NCBI GenBank assembly: GCA_024642265.1 | Contig: JAHEBL010000025.1 | Span: 1-36,135 of the forward strand | Direction: 5' to 3' | Length of the DNA: 36,135 bases | Origin: Haliea sp. | Lineage (GTDB): Bacteria > Pseudomonadota > Gammaproteobacteria > Pseudomonadales > Halieaceae | Part shown: positions 16,144 through 26,224 of the stretch, one piece after another | How positions within the stretch are numbered: the first letter of the stretch is position 1 | How the letters are laid out: every line of letters starts with the position of its first letter | Program-made: the position numbers and the translations under genes | The notes under the pieces: generated by a model | Databases searched by the model: none | Told to the model about the DNA's origin: nothing | Seen by the model: only the letters and a program-made list of their open reading frames with translations

Positions 16144-17938
16144 GCTCCCCATCCCTGCCGGTTGGCTGCTGCGCCGGTTCCACATCCCGAAACTGCAGGC
16201 TGGCCAGGCGCTGGTAAAGCGTGCAGCTTTGCATCAGTTCTGTGTGGGTGCCGGTGGCGACCAGCCGGCCCTGGTCGAGCACGGCGATATTGTCGGCGTG
16301 CAATATGGTCGACAGGCGGTGGGCGATAATCACGGTGGTCCTGTTCTGCATCAGTTCGTGAAGCGCCTGCTGCACCTGGAACTCACTCTCGGTATCCAGT
16401 GCGCTGGTGGCTTCATCCAGCAGCAGAATTTCCGGATTGTTAAGTATGGCCCGGGCCAGGGCGATGCGCTGGCGCTGGCCGCCTGACAGGCGCACTCCCT
16501 GCTCCCCGAGATGGCTGGCGTAGCCATCCGGCAGGCGTTCTATGAATTCATCCGCATGGGCCGCGCGGGCAGCGGCGGCGACTTCGGCATCGCTTGCATC
16601 CGGCCTGCCATAGGCGATGTTGTAGCGCACGTCACCCGTGAACAGGGCGGGTTGCTGCGGGACCAGGGCGATATGGCTGCGCAGCTGCTGCAGGCCGAGC
16701 TCGCGAATGTCCACCCCGTTCAATAACACCCTGCCCTGTTGAGGGTCGTAAAAACGCTGCAGCAATTCAAACACGGTGGACTTGCCGGCGCCGGACGGTC
16801 CCACCAGGGCCAGGCTTTTCCCCGCCTCGATGGGAAGGGAAAAATCCTGCAGCGCCGCCTGTCCCGGGCGGGTCGGGTAGCAGAAGGTAATGCCGTCCAG
16901 CCGCAGTTCCGGCCGCTCGAGCTGGTGGGGCAGGTCCCGGGGGCCCGGGTCGTCGATCAGGCTGCGCGTGTTGAGCAGCTCGATCAGGCGCTCGGCGGCC
17001 CCCGCCGCGCGCTGCAACTCCCCCCATACCTCGGACACCGTGGCCACACCGCTACCCACCATGATGGCGTAAAACACGAAAGCCCCCAGCTCGCCGCCGC
17101 TCATGCTGCCACTGATGACGTCCTGGCCGCCTTCCCACAGCATCCCCGCCATACCAACGAAAACCAGCAGTATCGCCCCGCCGATAAGCAGGGAACGCTG
17201 CCATATCCGGCGCCTGGCGATGGCGAATGCCCGCTCGACTTCCCTGGAAAACGCGGCGGACTCGAATTGTTCCTGGGTATAGCTCTGTACCACGCGGATG
17301 TGCTGGATAACTTCGCCGGCGTAGCTGCCCACACTGGCAATGCTGTCCTGGCTCTGGTTGGACAGGCGCCTGACCCGGCGGCCAAAGAACAGGATAGGCA
17401 GCAGTACCAGCGGAACGCCAACGGCGATGATCAGGGAGAGTTTCAGGTTTGTGATGAACATCATCACCAGCGCCCCGACCAGGGTGAGGCTGCTGCGCAG
17501 GGCCATGCTGAAGGAGGATCCGATAATGGTTTGCAGCAGGGTGGTGTCAGTGGTCAGGCGCGACATGATCTCGCCGCTGCGGTTGAGTTCAAAAAAACCT
17601 GGATGCAGGTGTACGAGGTTGTCGAACACGGCTTTGCGCAGGTCGGCGCTCACCCGCTCTCCGAGCCATGACACCAGGTAAAAGCGGGTAAAGGTGCCGA
17701 CAGCGATAGCAGCGGCTATCGCCACCAGCAGGCTGACGGCGCCGGCCAGGTCGGAAATGTCGCCGGCGAAACCCTGATCGATCAGCACCTGCAGGCCCCG
17801 GCCGATGGACAGTGTTGCGCCCGCCGTGAATAACAGGGCGAGGCTGGCCGCAACCAGGCGCAGCTTGTAGGGCTTCAGGAATCCGATCACCGGCAGCAGT
17901 GAAGGCAGGCTTGCGGGCCTGATTTTATCCGCCTTCAT
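16091..17938 (-). CDS. ABC exporter, fused permease-ATPase (MsbA-like)
   Basis: A half-transporter of about 615 residues: six membrane helices in residues 15-310, then an ATPase with Walker [10 protein letters not shown] (K386), the signature LSGGQ at 484-488, Walker [13 protein letters not shown] and an H-loop IAHRLST. Such proteins work as homodimers exporting lipids, peptides or drugs from the inner membrane; the substrate is not apparent. The ATG at 17938 overlaps the end of tatC by 14 bases, and an in-frame ATG at 17986 lies deeper in tatC. The shorter form was chosen because [11 protein letters not shown] is the usual cytosolic lead-in. The last ~35 residues are proline- and glycine-rich and are read through the 3' end of the converging hemerythrin gene. 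Confidence 0.9.
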   Translation of the reverse strand: MKADKIRPASLPSLLPVIGFLKPYKLRLVAASLALLFTAGATLSIGRGLQVLIDQGFAGDISDLAGAVSLLVAIAAAIAVGTFTRFYLVSWLGERVSADLRKAVFDNLVHLHPGFFELNRSGEIMSRLTTDTTLLQTIIGSSFSMALRSSLTLVGALVMMFITNLKLSLIIAVGVPLVLLPILFFGRRVRRLSNQSQDSIASVGSYAGEVIQHIRVVQSYTQEQFESAAFSREVERAFAIARRRIWQRSLLIGGAILLVFVGMAGMLWEGGQDVISGSMSGGELGAFVFYAIMVGSGVATVSEVWGELQRAAGAAERLIELLNTRSLIDDPGPRDLPHQLERPELRLDGITFCYPTRPGQAALQDFSLPIEAGKSLALVGPSGAGKSTVFELLQRFYDPQQGRVLLNGVDIRELGLQQLRSHIALVPQQPALFTGDVRYNIAYGRPDASDAEVAAAARAAHADEFIERLPDGYASHLGEQGVRLSGGQRQRIALARAILNNPEILLLDEATSALDTESEFQVQQALHELMQNRTTVIIAHRLSTILHADNIAVLDQGRLVATGTHTELMQSCTLYQRLASLQFRDVEPAQQPTGRDGEPNPTGYPSGESGPCAPG

Positions 17939-18674
17939 CTTTTCTGTTGCGGGTGACGAAACGCCCGAAATACACGCCCAGTTCAAACAGCAGCCACATG
18001 GGAATTGCCAGCAGCGCCTGGGAAATCACGTCGGGCGGGGTGAGCAGCATGCCCACGACAAAGCAGCCGACAATGATGTATGGCCGTTTTTTCGCGAGAC
18101 TCTCAGGCGTGGTGATGCCGGTCCAGATCAGCAGAACCGCGGCGATGGGGATTTCGAAAGCCAGACCAAAGGCGAAGAACAGCTTGAGGACAAAATCCAG
18201 GTAGCTGTTGATGTCGGTCATTATGGCGATGTCCGCCGGTCCGGTGCTGGTAAAGAAGGCGAAGATAAGCGGGAAAACCGCGAAGTAGGCGAACGCGGCG
18301 CCAGCGTAGAACAGCGCGACGCTGGAGACCAGCAGCGGAATGGCGAGTTTTTTTTCATGTCGGTACATGCCCGGAGCGATAAAACTCCAGACCTGGTACA
18401 GCACATACGGTATCGCCAGGAACACGGCGGCAAACAGGGTGAGCTTGAAGGGGGTAAGGAAGGGTGATGCGACCTCGGTCGCGATCATGGTGGCCCCCGG
18501 CGGCAGCAGCTCCCTGAGCGGCTCGGACACGAAGGTGTAGATCTCGTTGGCGAAGGGGAACAGCCCGATGAAGACAATCAGCACTGCCAGCAGCGCTCGC
18601 AACAGGCGGTCGCGCAATTCAGTCAGGTGAGCTACCAGCGGCAGTGGCTGGTCAGTGCTTTCCGGTTCACTCAT
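17925..18674 (-). CDS. tatC: Sec-independent protein translocase TatC
   Basis: A 249-residue inner-membrane protein with six helices and the TatC N-terminal signature [19 protein letters not shown], whose charged residues recognise twin-arginine signal peptides. It is the receptor of the Tat pathway for folded proteins. It follows tatB with a four-base overlap (18671-18674), and its end overlaps the ABC exporter start. The C-terminal tail is charged and cytosolic, as usual. Confidence 0.96.
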   Translation of the reverse strand: MSEPESTDQPLPLVAHLTELRDRLLRALLAVLIVFIGLFPFANEIYTFVSEPLRELLPPGATMIATEVASPFLTPFKLTLFAAVFLAIPYVLYQVWSFIAPGMYRHEKKLAIPLLVSSVALFYAGAAFAYFAVFPLIFAFFTSTGPADIAIMTDINSYLDFVLKLFFAFGLAFEIPIAAVLLIWTGITTPESLAKKRPYIIVGCFVVGMLLTPPDVISQALLAIPMWLLFELGVYFGRFVTRNRKDEGG

Positions 18675-19015
18675 TCTGCGCTTTTTTCCGCCGGCTGCAC
18701 CGTTTTTTCCGGCTGCTCGCCGGTTGGGGTTTCGTCGGGGAGCGGTTTGGTAAGGCTGGCACCGGCGGAGTTGATGTTCTGCCCGATCTGGTCGGCCTGG
18801 GCCTTGATCTGCTGGCCGGTCTCGCGCAGCTGCTGCATCACCTCATCGTTGTGCAGCTCCTGCTGCACTTCCCGCTTGATATCGTTGAAGCCGCGCTTGA
18901 TGCGATTGAGCCACAAGCTGCCGGTACGGATAGCCCCGGGCAGGCGCTCCGGTCCGATAACCAGGAGGCCCACCACGGCCACGAGTACCAGTTCGGTAAA
19001 TCCGATGTCGAACAT
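18671..19015 (-). CDS. tatB: Sec-independent protein translocase TatB
   Basis: A 114-residue protein with an N-terminal membrane helix ([26 protein letters not shown], described here by its ends MFDIG and GPERLP), then an amphipathic helix and an acidic, proline-containing tail, the TatB layout. It pairs with TatC as the signal-peptide receptor. It lies seven bases downstream of tatA and overlaps tatC by four bases. Confidence 0.94.
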   Translation of the reverse strand: MFDIGFTELVLVAVVGLLVIGPERLPGAIRTGSLWLNRIKRGFNDIKREVQQELHNDEVMQQLRETGQQIKAQADQIGQNINSAGASLTKPLPDETPTGEQPEKTVQPAEKSAE

Positions 19016-19022
19016 TCAGGTT

Positions 19023-19232
19023 TTACTTGTCCTTATCTGTGGCCGGCTCGTTCGGCTGCTCGGTACCGGCGTCCCTGTCCGTCCCGGTATCATCCTGCAT
19101 GCTCTTGCGAAAGCCCTTTACCGCGCTGCCCAGGTCGCTGCCCAGTGTGCGCAGGCGCTTGGTTCCGAACAACATGATGACGATCGCGAGAATGATCAAC
19201 AGTTGCCAGATACTTATTCCACCGATTCCCAT
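19023..19232 (-). CDS. tatA: Sec-independent protein translocase TatA
   Basis: A 69-residue protein with a single N-terminal helix ([19 protein letters not shown]), the [14 protein letters not shown] hinge and amphipathic helix, and a polar Asp/Glu-rich tail. TatA multimers form the translocation pore. The ATG at 19232 has AGGAGA just upstream. It is the first tat gene and lies 47 bases downstream of hisE, so it could have its own promoter or be read from the his-ubi genes. Confidence 0.95.
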   Translation of the reverse strand: MGIGGISIWQLLIILAIVIMLFGTKRLRTLGSDLGSAVKGFRKSMQDDTGTDRDAGTEQPNEPATDKDK

Positions 19233-19279
19233 TTCTATCTCCTGCTAGGTTTGCCCTGATTGCTGTCTGCCTGACCGGT

Positions 19280-19618
19280 TCAGGGCCCTGTCCGGCGCGC
19301 GGCCTTTTCCTCGATACCCGAAGTCCCGAAGCGTGCGCGCAGGCATTCGGTGACTTCGCTGATGTCTACTTCCAGGTGGGACAGCATCACCATGCTGTGA
19401 AACCACAGGTCGGCGACCTCCCCGACCAGTTCGGCCCGGCGGCCCTCACCATTTTCCATGTCCTTGGCGGCGAGTATCACCTCGGTGGCCTCCTCGCCGA
19501 TCTTCTCCAGGATTTTGTTCAGCCCCTTGTGGTGCAGGCTGGCCACATACGATGTGTCCGGGTCTGCGCCGCGACGCTGCTGCAGGGTGGCGGCCAACTG
19601 GTCCAGCACATCGTTCAT
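19280..19618 (-). CDS. hisE: Phosphoribosyl-ATP pyrophosphatase
   Basis: A 112-residue all-alpha NTP-pyrophosphohydrolase of the HisE/MazG fold. It contains [21 protein letters not shown] and [25 protein letters not shown], described by their key acidic residues EEATE and EVADLWFH, which hold the metal. It converts phosphoribosyl-ATP to phosphoribosyl-AMP, the second step of histidine synthesis. It is coupled to hisI by an ATGA overlap. Separate hisI and hisE genes, rather than a hisIE fusion, match Pseudomonas. Confidence 0.95.
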   Translation of the reverse strand: MNDVLDQLAATLQQRRGADPDTSYVASLHHKGLNKILEKIGEEATEVILAAKDMENGEGRRAELVGEVADLWFHSMVMLSHLEVDISEVTECLRARFGTSGIEEKAARRTGP

Positions 19619-20016
19619 GGTGTTTTCCCGTATATGTCGTCAGGCGAGCGAACGACCTCGTCGGTCACCAGCCAGCCATCCCGCTCCCGCTTCCGGTAGA
19701 AGCAACTGCGTCGACCCGTATGGCAGGCAATACCACTGATTTGTTCTACCTTCATCAATATCGTGTCCGCATCGCAGTCAATGCGCAACTCCTTCAGCTT
19801 CTGCACATGGCCCGACTCCTCGCCCTTGCGCCAGAGTGCCTGTCGTGAGCGGGACCAGTAAATCGCCCTGCTCTCGCTGATGGTGAGTTCCAGTGCCTCG
19901 CGATTCATCCAGGCGAGCATAAGCACCTCGCCCGTCTGCCAGTCCTGGGCGATGGCGGGAATCAGCCCCTGCTCGTTCCAGCGGATGTCATTTGTCAGGT
20001 TGCCGGTTTGGCTCAT
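19615..20016 (-). CDS. hisI: Phosphoribosyl-AMP cyclohydrolase
   Basis: A 133-residue cytosolic zinc enzyme with the motifs [25 protein letters not shown] for Mg2+ and [12 protein letters not shown] for Zn2+. It opens the adenine ring of phosphoribosyl-AMP, the third step of histidine synthesis. It overlaps hisE by four bases. A 56-base spacer separates it from ubiB upstream; that spacer holds a 14-base sequence also found before argS. Confidence 0.95.
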   Translation of the reverse strand: MSQTGNLTNDIRWNEQGLIPAIAQDWQTGEVLMLAWMNREALELTISESRAIYWSRSRQALWRKGEESGHVQKLKELRIDCDADTILMKVEQISGIACHTGRRSCFYRKRERDGWLVTDEVVRSPDDIYGKTP

Positions 20017-20072
20017 CGCACTGCTCTCTATGGCCGGTCATTATGGCACAGGGCCGCCTCCGGCACATGCCT

Positions 20073-21716
20073 TCAACTGTCACTGGGCCACAGCAGGACT
20101 ATGGCCAGTCCCGCCAGTAGCCAGCTCACCAGCGGCGCATCTGCCAGTTGTTGCCAGGCGCCGGGCAGGACGGTCACAGCCGCCCCCAGGCAGGCGATCG
20201 CGGCCACCATCTGGCGCCGGTGACGACGGGTTTTTGCAGCACTGCGTTCCTGCAGTTCTTCCACCTGCTGCTGTTGCTGGGCAAAGCGCATTTCCACATC
20301 CCGGGATTGCTGCAGGTTATCCAGCATCGCGTCGGGCAGCAGCGGCAGTTGTTCCAGCCATGATGGCGCCTGCCGTTGCAGGCGGCGCAGGACCGACTGG
20401 GGAGAATAGCGTTCCTGCACCCAGTCCTCCAGGAAGGGCTTGGCGGTGTCCCACAGGTTGAGTCCGGGATACAGCTGCCTGCCCAGCCCCTCGATGTTCA
20501 ACATGGTCTTTTGCAGCAGCACCAGTGACGGCTGTATATGCATGTCAAAGCGCCGCGCCGTCCTGAACAGGTAAATCAGCAGCTGGCCGAAGGAGATTTC
20601 GCCGATCGGGCGCTCAAATACCGGTTCACACACCGCCCTCATGGCGGACTCGAAATCCTGCACCCGCGTCTGTGGTGGCACCCAGCCGCACTCGACATGG
20701 AGCTGGGCGACTTCCCGGTAGTCCCGGCGAAAAATGCTGAGCAGGTTGCGGGCGAGGTAGTACTGGTCCGAGTCGCTGAGGCTGCCAATGATGGCGCAGT
20801 CCACCGCGATATAAGTGGGGTCGGCGGGGTCTGTGGCATCGACAAAGATATTGCCGGGGTGCATGTCGGCATGGAAAAAACTGTCGCGGAACACCTGGGT
20901 GAAAAAAATCTCCACGCCGCGCTCGGCCAGCAGTTTGAGGTCGGTACCCCGCGCTTCCAGTGCGGCCATGTCAGTGACGGGAATGCCCGATATCCGCTCC
21001 ATGACAAATACGTTGCGGCAGGTGTAATCCCAGTAAACCAACGGTACATAAACAAGCTTGCTGTTTTCGAAATTGCGCCGCAGCTGGCAGGCGTTGGCCG
21101 CCTCGCGACCCAGGTCCAGTTCGTCGAGAATGATGAACTCGTAGTCCGCCACCACCTCCACAGGGCGCAGGCGCCTGCCGTCCGGCACATACCTTGCCAC
21201 CAGTTTGGCAAGGGTGAACATCAGGGCCAGATCCTGGCGAATGACCGGCTCTATGTCCGGCCTGATCACCTTGACGACCACTTGCTCGCCGCTGTGCAGG
21301 GTGGCTGCGTGTACCTGGGCTACCGAGGCGGACGCCATGGGTTTCGGGTCAAAGCTGGCGAACAGCTCGGCGACCGGTTTGCCCAGGCCTTTCTCGATGA
21401 TGGCAATGGATTGCTGCTCGGGGAAAGGCGGTACATTGTCCTGCAGCTTGGCCAGCTCATCGGCTATGTCGGTGGGCAGCAGGTCCCGCCGGGTCGACAG
21501 CATCTGTCCGAACTTGATAAAAACAGGTCCCAGCTCTTCCAGCGCCCGGCGCAACCTCACCCCGCGGGGAAGTGCCGGTGCCCGGTGCAGGCGCCAGGGA
21601 GACAATGCCAGCGCCGCGCGCGGGAAGGGACCCAGGGCTTCGGCGTCGATGAATTCGTCCAGGCGGTAGCGACCGATGGTGCGAAAAATAGTGGCCAGGC
21701 GGATTACACGGGACAT
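20073..21716 (-). CDS. ubiB: Ubiquinone biosynthesis ATPase/kinase-like protein UbiB
   Basis: A 547-residue protein of the ABC1/ADCK/UbiB atypical kinase family, close to the 546 residues of Escherichia UbiB. The KxGQ motif of the family is K68-F-G-Q71, followed by [10 protein letters not shown] kinase-like nucleotide-binding core runs to about residue 330, with DMHPGNIF and DCAIIGSLS as catalytic and metal loops. Two hydrophobic helices end the protein and anchor it to the inner membrane. It is needed for aerobic ubiquinone synthesis, probably by extracting lipid intermediates. The ATG at 21716 begins the conserved MSRVIRL; the frame stays open upstream inside ubiJ but is not homologous there. 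Confidence 0.94.
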   Translation of the reverse strand: MSRVIRLATIFRTIGRYRLDEFIDAEALGPFPRAALALSPWRLHRAPALPRGVRLRRALEELGPVFIKFGQMLSTRRDLLPTDIADELAKLQDNVPPFPEQQSIAIIEKGLGKPVAELFASFDPKPMASASVAQVHAATLHSGEQVVVKVIRPDIEPVIRQDLALMFTLAKLVARYVPDGRRLRPVEVVADYEFIILDELDLGREAANACQLRRNFENSKLVYVPLVYWDYTCRNVFVMERISGIPVTDMAALEARGTDLKLLAERGVEIFFTQVFRDSFFHADMHPGNIFVDATDPADPTYIAVDCAIIGSLSDSDQYYLARNLLSIFRRDYREVAQLHVECGWVPPQTRVQDFESAMRAVCEPVFERPIGEISFGQLLIYLFRTARRFDMHIQPSLVLLQKTMLNIEGLGRQLYPGLNLWDTAKPFLEDWVQERYSPQSVLRRLQRQAPSWLEQLPLLPDAMLDNLQQSRDVEMRFAQQQQQVEELQERSAAKTRRHRRQMVAAIACLGAAVTVLPGAWQQLADAPLVSWLLAGLAIVLLWPSDS

Positions 21717-21729
21717 GGTGACGGCCGGT

Positions 21730-22371
21730 TCACCGGCCTGACTGCTGCAGGCGTTTGCGCAGGCGTCGGGTGCGTGACTCCAGTCGATCCACCTGCAGGC
21801 CGAGTTGCTGCACGTCGCGGTAAAAATCCTCCAGCTCCAGGCGTGGCGGGCTGAGACGGGCCTCCTCGTGGATAAATTCCTCGAGCTGCCGTGCGAGTCC
21901 GCCGGACGCCTGCCTGCCCCAGCCATAGGCGCCACGCAGCAGTTGTGCCAGCTGGTGGCCGGCGACGTCGCCGAGGGCATCCACCAGCGGCGCTTCCCAG
22001 TCGATATCCAGCGCGGTAATAATCTTCTGTAGTTCGATCAGGGGCGCGCTGTCTCCGCTGAGCGCCAGCTTGCCATTGATCAGCGCGGCGGTAGGGTCTT
22101 TCGCGGTGGCGACTTCTGCGAAGTCCGACGCCAGCCCTCGCACGCTGGTTGTCACCGGGCCATCGTAGTAGCCCATCAGGCGGACGCGACCGCTTCCCGG
22201 CTGCAGGTATACGTCCAGCGTGGGTCCGGTACAGTGCAGGGCGAAGACACAGTCAGCCAGCTTATCCAGGCGTTTCCTGCCTGCCGGATCCAGTTCGAGT
22301 GCCTGGTTGACTACGCGCTCCACGGCGGCGAAGACAGCCGTATGCAGGGCGGGATCGATTACAGAATTCAT
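21730..22371 (-). CDS. ubiJ: Ubiquinone biosynthesis accessory factor UbiJ (SCP2 domain)
   Basis: A 213-residue protein with an SCP2-like lipid-binding domain in about residues 20-120 ([21 protein letters not shown] within it) and a basic coiled-coil C-terminus. UbiJ scaffolds the Ubi complex and binds late ubiquinone intermediates. The ubiE-ubiJ-ubiB order is the standard one. The ATG at 22371 begins the domain; an upstream in-frame ATG at 22422 would overlap the ubiE end and is less likely. The gene is 13 bases upstream of ubiB. Confidence 0.9.
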   Translation of the reverse strand: MNSVIDPALHTAVFAAVERVVNQALELDPAGRKRLDKLADCVFALHCTGPTLDVYLQPGSGRVRLMGYYDGPVTTSVRGLASDFAEVATAKDPTAALINGKLALSGDSAPLIELQKIITALDIDWEAPLVDALGDVAGHQLAQLLRGAYGWGRQASGGLARQLEEFIHEEARLSPPRLELEDFYRDVQQLGLQVDRLESRTRRLRKRLQQSGR

Positions 22372-22387
22372 CTGATTGTCGGCTGCG

Positions 22388-23137
22388 CTAGGCCTTGACG
22401 CCCTTGTGCAGTGCCACGACACCCCCTGTCATATTGTGGTACTCGCATTTACTGAAGCCCGCGTCTTCCATCATGTCTTTCAGAGTTTCCTGGTCCGGGT
22501 GCATGCGAATGGATTCTGCCAGGTACTGGTAGCTGTCTGCGTCGTTGGCCACCAGCTTCCCCATCAGGGGCAGCATCCGGAAAGAGTAGGTGTCGTAGGC
22601 CTTGCTCAGCAGGGGATTTGCCGGCTTGGAGAACTCCAGCACCAGCAGGCGCCCACCGGGCTTGAGCACCCTCAGCATGGAGCGTAGCGCGGCGTCCTTG
22701 TCGGTCACATTGCGCAGGCCGAAGGCAATCGTGACGCAGTCGAAGCTGTCGTCCGGAAACGGCAGGCACTGGGCATCGGCCTGGACAAATTCCAGGTTGC
22801 CGAGGCGGCCGTTGTCCAGCAGCTTGTCCCGGCCAACCTTGAGCATCGAGTCGTTGATATCGGCAAGTACCACCCGGCCTTCCGGCCCGACGATGTCGGC
22901 AAAGCGGGCGGCGAGGTCCCCTGTGCCGCCGGCGATATCCAGTACAGCGTTGCCACTGCGAACGCCGCTCAGCTCGATGGTAAAGCGCTTCCAGACGCGG
23001 TGGATGCCACCGGACATGAGGTCATTCATCAGGTCGTAACGGGAGGCAACGGAGTGGAACACATCCGCCACCAGGCCCGCCTTCGCCCGGGTGTCGACTT
23101 CCTTGTAACCGAAGTGTGTGGTGTCCTTCTCGCTCAT
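22388..23137 (-). CDS. ubiE: Ubiquinone/menaquinone C-methyltransferase UbiE
   Basis: A 249-residue class I SAM methyltransferase. It has the UbiE signature [22 protein letters not shown] motif I D67-I-A-G-G-T-G73 and the downstream [20 protein letters not shown] segment. It methylates the benzoquinol ring in ubiquinone synthesis. It lies 16 bases upstream of ubiJ. An 80-base spacer separates it from the DUF971 gene; in Pseudomonas this is where the polyhydroxyalkanoate cluster sits. Confidence 0.96.
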   Translation of the reverse strand: MSEKDTTHFGYKEVDTRAKAGLVADVFHSVASRYDLMNDLMSGGIHRVWKRFTIELSGVRSGNAVLDIAGGTGDLAARFADIVGPEGRVVLADINDSMLKVGRDKLLDNGRLGNLEFVQADAQCLPFPDDSFDCVTIAFGLRNVTDKDAALRSMLRVLKPGGRLLVLEFSKPANPLLSKAYDTYSFRMLPLMGKLVANDADSYQYLAESIRMHPDQETLKDMMEDAGFSKCEYHNMTGGVVALHKGVKA

Positions 23138-23217
23138 TGGGTCTGTGCCCTCCCGCCTTTGAACGGTGTATTGTAGCGCGATGTGGCCCTGCGGTCAGGT
23201 TGCTTGTTGACTAACCA

Positions 23218-23610
23218 CTAGGGCTGGAACTGGATTACCTGGACGTCCGGGTCACGGTTGGCACCGGCCCGATCCAGCCGGTCGAGGTAGTCCTGCCAGC
23301 GCCGGGGCTGTTCGGTGCACAGCTCGTAGAGGTAATCCCAGGCATACAGGCCCGTGTCGTGACCGTCATCGAATATCAGCTGGACGGCGTAGCGGCCCAC
23401 TGGTTTGATGGCGTCTATGCCGACATTGAGTTTGCCGGTTTGCAGGACTTCCTGGCCGGCCCCGTGGCCCCGCACTTCCGCCGACGGCGAATAGACCCGC
23501 AGGTATTCGCAGGACAGTGAGTAGCATTCGCCACCGGGGTACTCCAGTTCCAGCTGCCGTGAGCGCTTGTGCAGCTTGATGCCCAGTGGTCTTTTGTCTG
23601 CTGTCTGCAT
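23218..23610 (-). CDS. DUF971 (gamma-butyrobetaine hydroxylase-like N-terminal domain) protein
   Basis: A 130-residue protein made of a single DUF971 domain, with PGGECYSLSCEYLRVYSPSAEV and GRYAVQLIFDDGHDTGLYAWDYLYEL as recognisable stretches (their key words being LSCEYLR and DDGHDTGLYAW). In eukaryotes the domain precedes gamma-butyrobetaine hydroxylase; stand-alone bacterial copies next to hslU are common and sometimes linked to iron-sulfur cluster work, but this one's function is unknown. It starts 17 bases after the hslU stop and so probably belongs to the hslVU transcript. Confidence 0.88.
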   Translation of the reverse strand: MQTADKRPLGIKLHKRSRQLELEYPGGECYSLSCEYLRVYSPSAEVRGHGAGQEVLQTGKLNVGIDAIKPVGRYAVQLIFDDGHDTGLYAWDYLYELCTEQPRRWQDYLDRLDRAGANRDPDVQVIQFQP

Positions 23611-23627
23611 GGCGGTGTGCTGGTGCC

Positions 23628-24950
23628 CTAAAGAATAAAGCGGGACAGGTCCTCGTCCGCGCTGAGGGCTTTCAACTGGCTGTCCACATAGTCGGCGTCG
23701 ACGCGCAGAGGCTCGTGATTCAGGCCGGCATCAGCCGCGGTGAACGAGCTGTCTTCCAGCAGGCGCTCCATCACGGTGTGCAGGCGGCGGGCGCCGATAT
23801 TCTCGGTCTTCTCATTGACCTGCCATGCGGTTTCGGCGATACGGCGCAGGCCGTCGGCGGTAAATTCGACCTGCAGCCCCTCGGTCGCCAGCAGGGCCTG
23901 GTATTGCTCGGTGAGAGAAGCATTTGGCTCGGTGAGAATGCGCTCGAAATCATCGGGGGTCAGGGCGGACAGCTCTACCCGGATAGGCAGACGGCCCTGC
24001 AGCTCAGGGATGAGGTCGGAAGGTCGGGCCAGGTGAAAGGCGCCGGAGGCGATAAACAGGATGTGATCGGTCTTGATCATGCCGTGTTTGGTGCTGACGG
24101 TTGAGCCCTCGATCAATGGCAACAGGTCGCGCTGCACGCCTTCGCGCGACACATCCGCGCCGGCACCCTCGCTGCGTTTGGCTACCTTGTCGAGTTCGTC
24201 GATGAAGACGATACCATTTTGCTCCGCGGTGCTCACCGCCTTCTGTTTCAGTTCGTCCTCGTTGACCATTTTCGCCGCTTCTTCATCGCACAGGGCTTCG
24301 AAAGCGGCTTTGACGGGCATCTTCCTGGTTTTTTCCTGTGTTCGCGACATGTTGGAAAACATGCTCTGCAGCTGGTTGGTCATTTCTTCCATGCCCGGTG
24401 GGGCCATGATCTCAAACGCGGAGGCGCGGGAACTGATATTCACCTCGATCTCTTTATCATCGAGGTCACCCTCGCGCAGCTTCTTGCGCAGCAACTGGCG
24501 AGTGCCGGCGCCTGATTCCGCCTCGGCATTGCGAGCCGGCGGCAGCAGGATATCCAGGATTCTCTCCTCGGCCATCTCTTCGGCCCGAAAGCGCACCCGG
24601 GTAATCTCCTGCTCCCGCAGCATCTTCATCGATACGTCGACCAGGTCGCGCACAATGGAGTCCACATCGCGCCCGACATAGCCCACTTCGGTGAACTTGG
24701 TGGCCTCCACCTTTACGAAGGGTGCGTTGGCCAGCTTTGCCAGCCGGCGGGCGATTTCGGTTTTGCCCACGCCGGTAGGCCCGATCATCAGGATATTCTT
24801 GGGCGTGATTTCCGCCCGCAGCTCCTCCGGCAATTGCATGCGGCGCCAGCGGTTGCGCAGTGCGATTGCCACGGCGCGCTTGGCCTCGTCCTGGCCAATA
24901 ATGTGCTTGTCGAGTTCGTGAACGATCTCGCGGGGTGTCATATCGGACAT
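23628..24950 (-). CDS. hslU: ATP-dependent protease ATPase subunit HslU
   Basis: A 440-residue AAA+ unfoldase of the Clp/HSP100 group: Walker A GPTGVGKT (residues 57-64), the GYVGRD pore loop, an intermediate I-domain in about residues 110-240, Walker [12 protein letters not shown] and sensor II near the C-terminus, ending in the RFIL peptide that docks into HslV. The HslUV complex degrades misfolded and regulatory proteins. The gene begins three bases after the hslV stop, so synthesis of the two subunits is coupled. Nothing is missing or truncated. Confidence 0.97.
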   Translation of the reverse strand: MSDMTPREIVHELDKHIIGQDEAKRAVAIALRNRWRRMQLPEELRAEITPKNILMIGPTGVGKTEIARRLAKLANAPFVKVEATKFTEVGYVGRDVDSIVRDLVDVSMKMLREQEITRVRFRAEEMAEERILDILLPPARNAEAESGAGTRQLLRKKLREGDLDDKEIEVNISSRASAFEIMAPPGMEEMTNQLQSMFSNMSRTQEKTRKMPVKAAFEALCDEEAAKMVNEDELKQKAVSTAEQNGIVFIDELDKVAKRSEGAGADVSREGVQRDLLPLIEGSTVSTKHGMIKTDHILFIASGAFHLARPSDLIPELQGRLPIRVELSALTPDDFERILTEPNASLTEQYQALLATEGLQVEFTADGLRRIAETAWQVNEKTENIGARRLHTVMERLLEDSSFTAADAGLNHEPLRVDADYVDSQLKALSADEDLSRFIL

Positions 24951-24953
24951 GGC

Positions 24954-25493
24954 CTAAAAATCCAGTTGTTCTATGGTGCGGTTATGGTTGGTGTAGATAC
25001 AGATGTCGCCGGCGATGCCCAGGCCCTTTTCCACTATGCTGCGGGCATCGAGTTCGGTGTTGTCCAGCAGCGCCCTGGCAGCTGCCTGGGCAAAGGGGCC
25101 GCCAGAGCCGATAGCGATGAGGTTGTCTTCGGGCTCGATCACGTCACCATTACCGGTAATGACAAGGGAGGTGTTCCTGTCAGCCACCGCGAGGAGCGCT
25201 TCCAGCCGGCGCAGGGCGCGCTCGGTGCGCCAGGCCTTGGCGAGTTCGACCGCCGCGCGAACCAGGTGTCCCTGGTGTTTGTCCAGCTGGGCCTCGAACA
25301 GTTCGAACAGGGTAAATGCGTCGGCTGTTCCCCCGGCGAAGCCTGCGAGGACCTGGTCCTTATGCAGGCGACGCACCTTGCGCGCATTGCCTTTCATGAC
25401 CGTATTGCCCATCGATACCTGGCCGTCACCCCCGATCACGACGCTGTTGCCGCGCCGCACCGAGAGAATGGTTGTACCTCTGAATTGTTCCAC
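24954..25493 (-). CDS. hslV: ATP-dependent protease peptidase subunit HslV
   Basis: A 179-residue proteasome-beta-like peptidase. The catalytic Thr is T7, exposed by removing the six-residue leader MEQFRG; it is followed by TILSVRRG, K-containing [11 protein letters not shown] and [11 protein letters not shown]. The Escherichia protein has only Met before the Thr, so a short propeptide is present here. The start is GTG at 25493 with GGAGA upstream. A good sigma-32 promoter lies about 80 bases before it. HslV forms double hexamers capped by HslU. Confidence 0.96.
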   Translation of the reverse strand: MEQFRGTTILSVRRGNSVVIGGDGQVSMGNTVMKGNARKVRRLHKDQVLAGFAGGTADAFTLFELFEAQLDKHQGHLVRAAVELAKAWRTERALRRLEALLAVADRNTSLVITGNGDVIEPEDNLIAIGSGGPFAQAAARALLDNTELDARSIVEKGLGIAGDICIYTNHNRTIEQLDF

Positions 25494-25576
25494 GCTGCAT
25501 CTCCTGCCCTGGGCGCCGGTATACCCGCAACGATGCTGGCAATCACCGGGTCCGCCGCACTCCTGATCTGGAAGTT

Positions 25577-25602
25577 ATGGGGGCCGGCCCCGGGAATTCA
25601 AG
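25577..25602 (-). promoter_or_regulatory. Candidate sigma-32 (heat-shock) promoter of hslVU
   Basis: Reading leftward, CTTGAA (25602-25597) is followed after 14 bases by CCCCAT (25582-25577). Both hexamers and the spacing match the RpoH promoter consensus. The spacer and -10 overlap a 12-base palindrome GGGGCCGGCCCC at 25580-25591. The predicted transcript has a leader of about 75 bases before hslV. Confidence 0.75.
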
Positions 25603-25618
25603 GTTCAATGGCTATAAA

Positions 25619-26221
25619 TCAGGGGCTTCCGCGTTTGAGCAACAGGGTGTCGATGTCCTGTGCAGCGGTGAGGCTGCGCGCCCTGGTCATTTGCCCGTGG
25701 GAGTCGAATGGACCCAGGTAGACCCGGAACCAGCGGCCGTTGTCACTGTCGGTCTCTTCCACCTTGGGCTCGAGGCCCAGCAACAGCAGTTCTGCCCGGC
25801 GTCGGTCCGCGTCCTCGCGCTGGCGGAATGAGCCCGCCTGCAGCAGGTAGGTCTCCTGCGCAGCGCCGGGCGGCGGGCTGGCGACTTCCGCCGGCTCGAC
25901 AGGCCCGTCGATGGTCTGCTGTGGCAGCATGGTGTAAAAGTCAAAGCGCGGTTTTGGCGGTTCCGCGGGCACTGATGCGGTCGCGGCTGCTTCCGGTGTG
26001 GCCGCGGGCGCGGGGCCGTCGGCCGGCGGCATGGTGCCCAGGTACAGCAGGAAACTGAGAAAAACTCCGCTGAGCAGGCCGGCGAAATAGTTGCGCCAGC
26101 CGCGGCCGGGGCGACTGTCCCGTGCGCTGCCTGCCGATCCTTCCCGGCGCTGCTGCGGTGCCTGTCTGCGCGCCGGTGCCCTGGAGCCGGTTTTGCGGGT
26201 CTTGGCGTAGTCTCTTGCCAT
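25619..26221 (-). CDS. SPOR-domain protein (FtsN-like)
   Basis: A 200-residue bitopic membrane protein: a basic cytosolic N-terminus (residues 1-42), one membrane helix at about 44-62, a proline/alanine-rich periplasmic linker, and a C-terminal SPOR domain in about residues 120-198 starting at TYLLQAGSF. SPOR domains bind denuded septal peptidoglycan. In Pseudomonas the gene between argS and hslV is in the same place and is called FtsN-like, so a role in cell division is likely but not proven; the overall length is shorter than Escherichia FtsN. It lies three bases downstream of argS. Confidence 0.87.
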   Translation of the reverse strand: MARDYAKTRKTGSRAPARRQAPQQRREGSAGSARDSRPGRGWRNYFAGLLSGVFLSFLLYLGTMPPADGPAPAATPEAAATASVPAEPPKPRFDFYTMLPQQTIDGPVEPAEVASPPPGAAQETYLLQAGSFRQREDADRRRAELLLLGLEPKVEETDSDNGRWFRVYLGPFDSHGQMTRARSLTAAQDIDTLLLKRGSP

Positions 26222-26224
26222 GCT

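Noticed and set aside
20538-21854. A long plus-strand open frame opposite ubiB and ubiJ (438 codons)
   Set aside because: It is antisense to a well-conserved UbiB, has no recognisable domain and a composition typical of shadow frames in GC-rich DNA.
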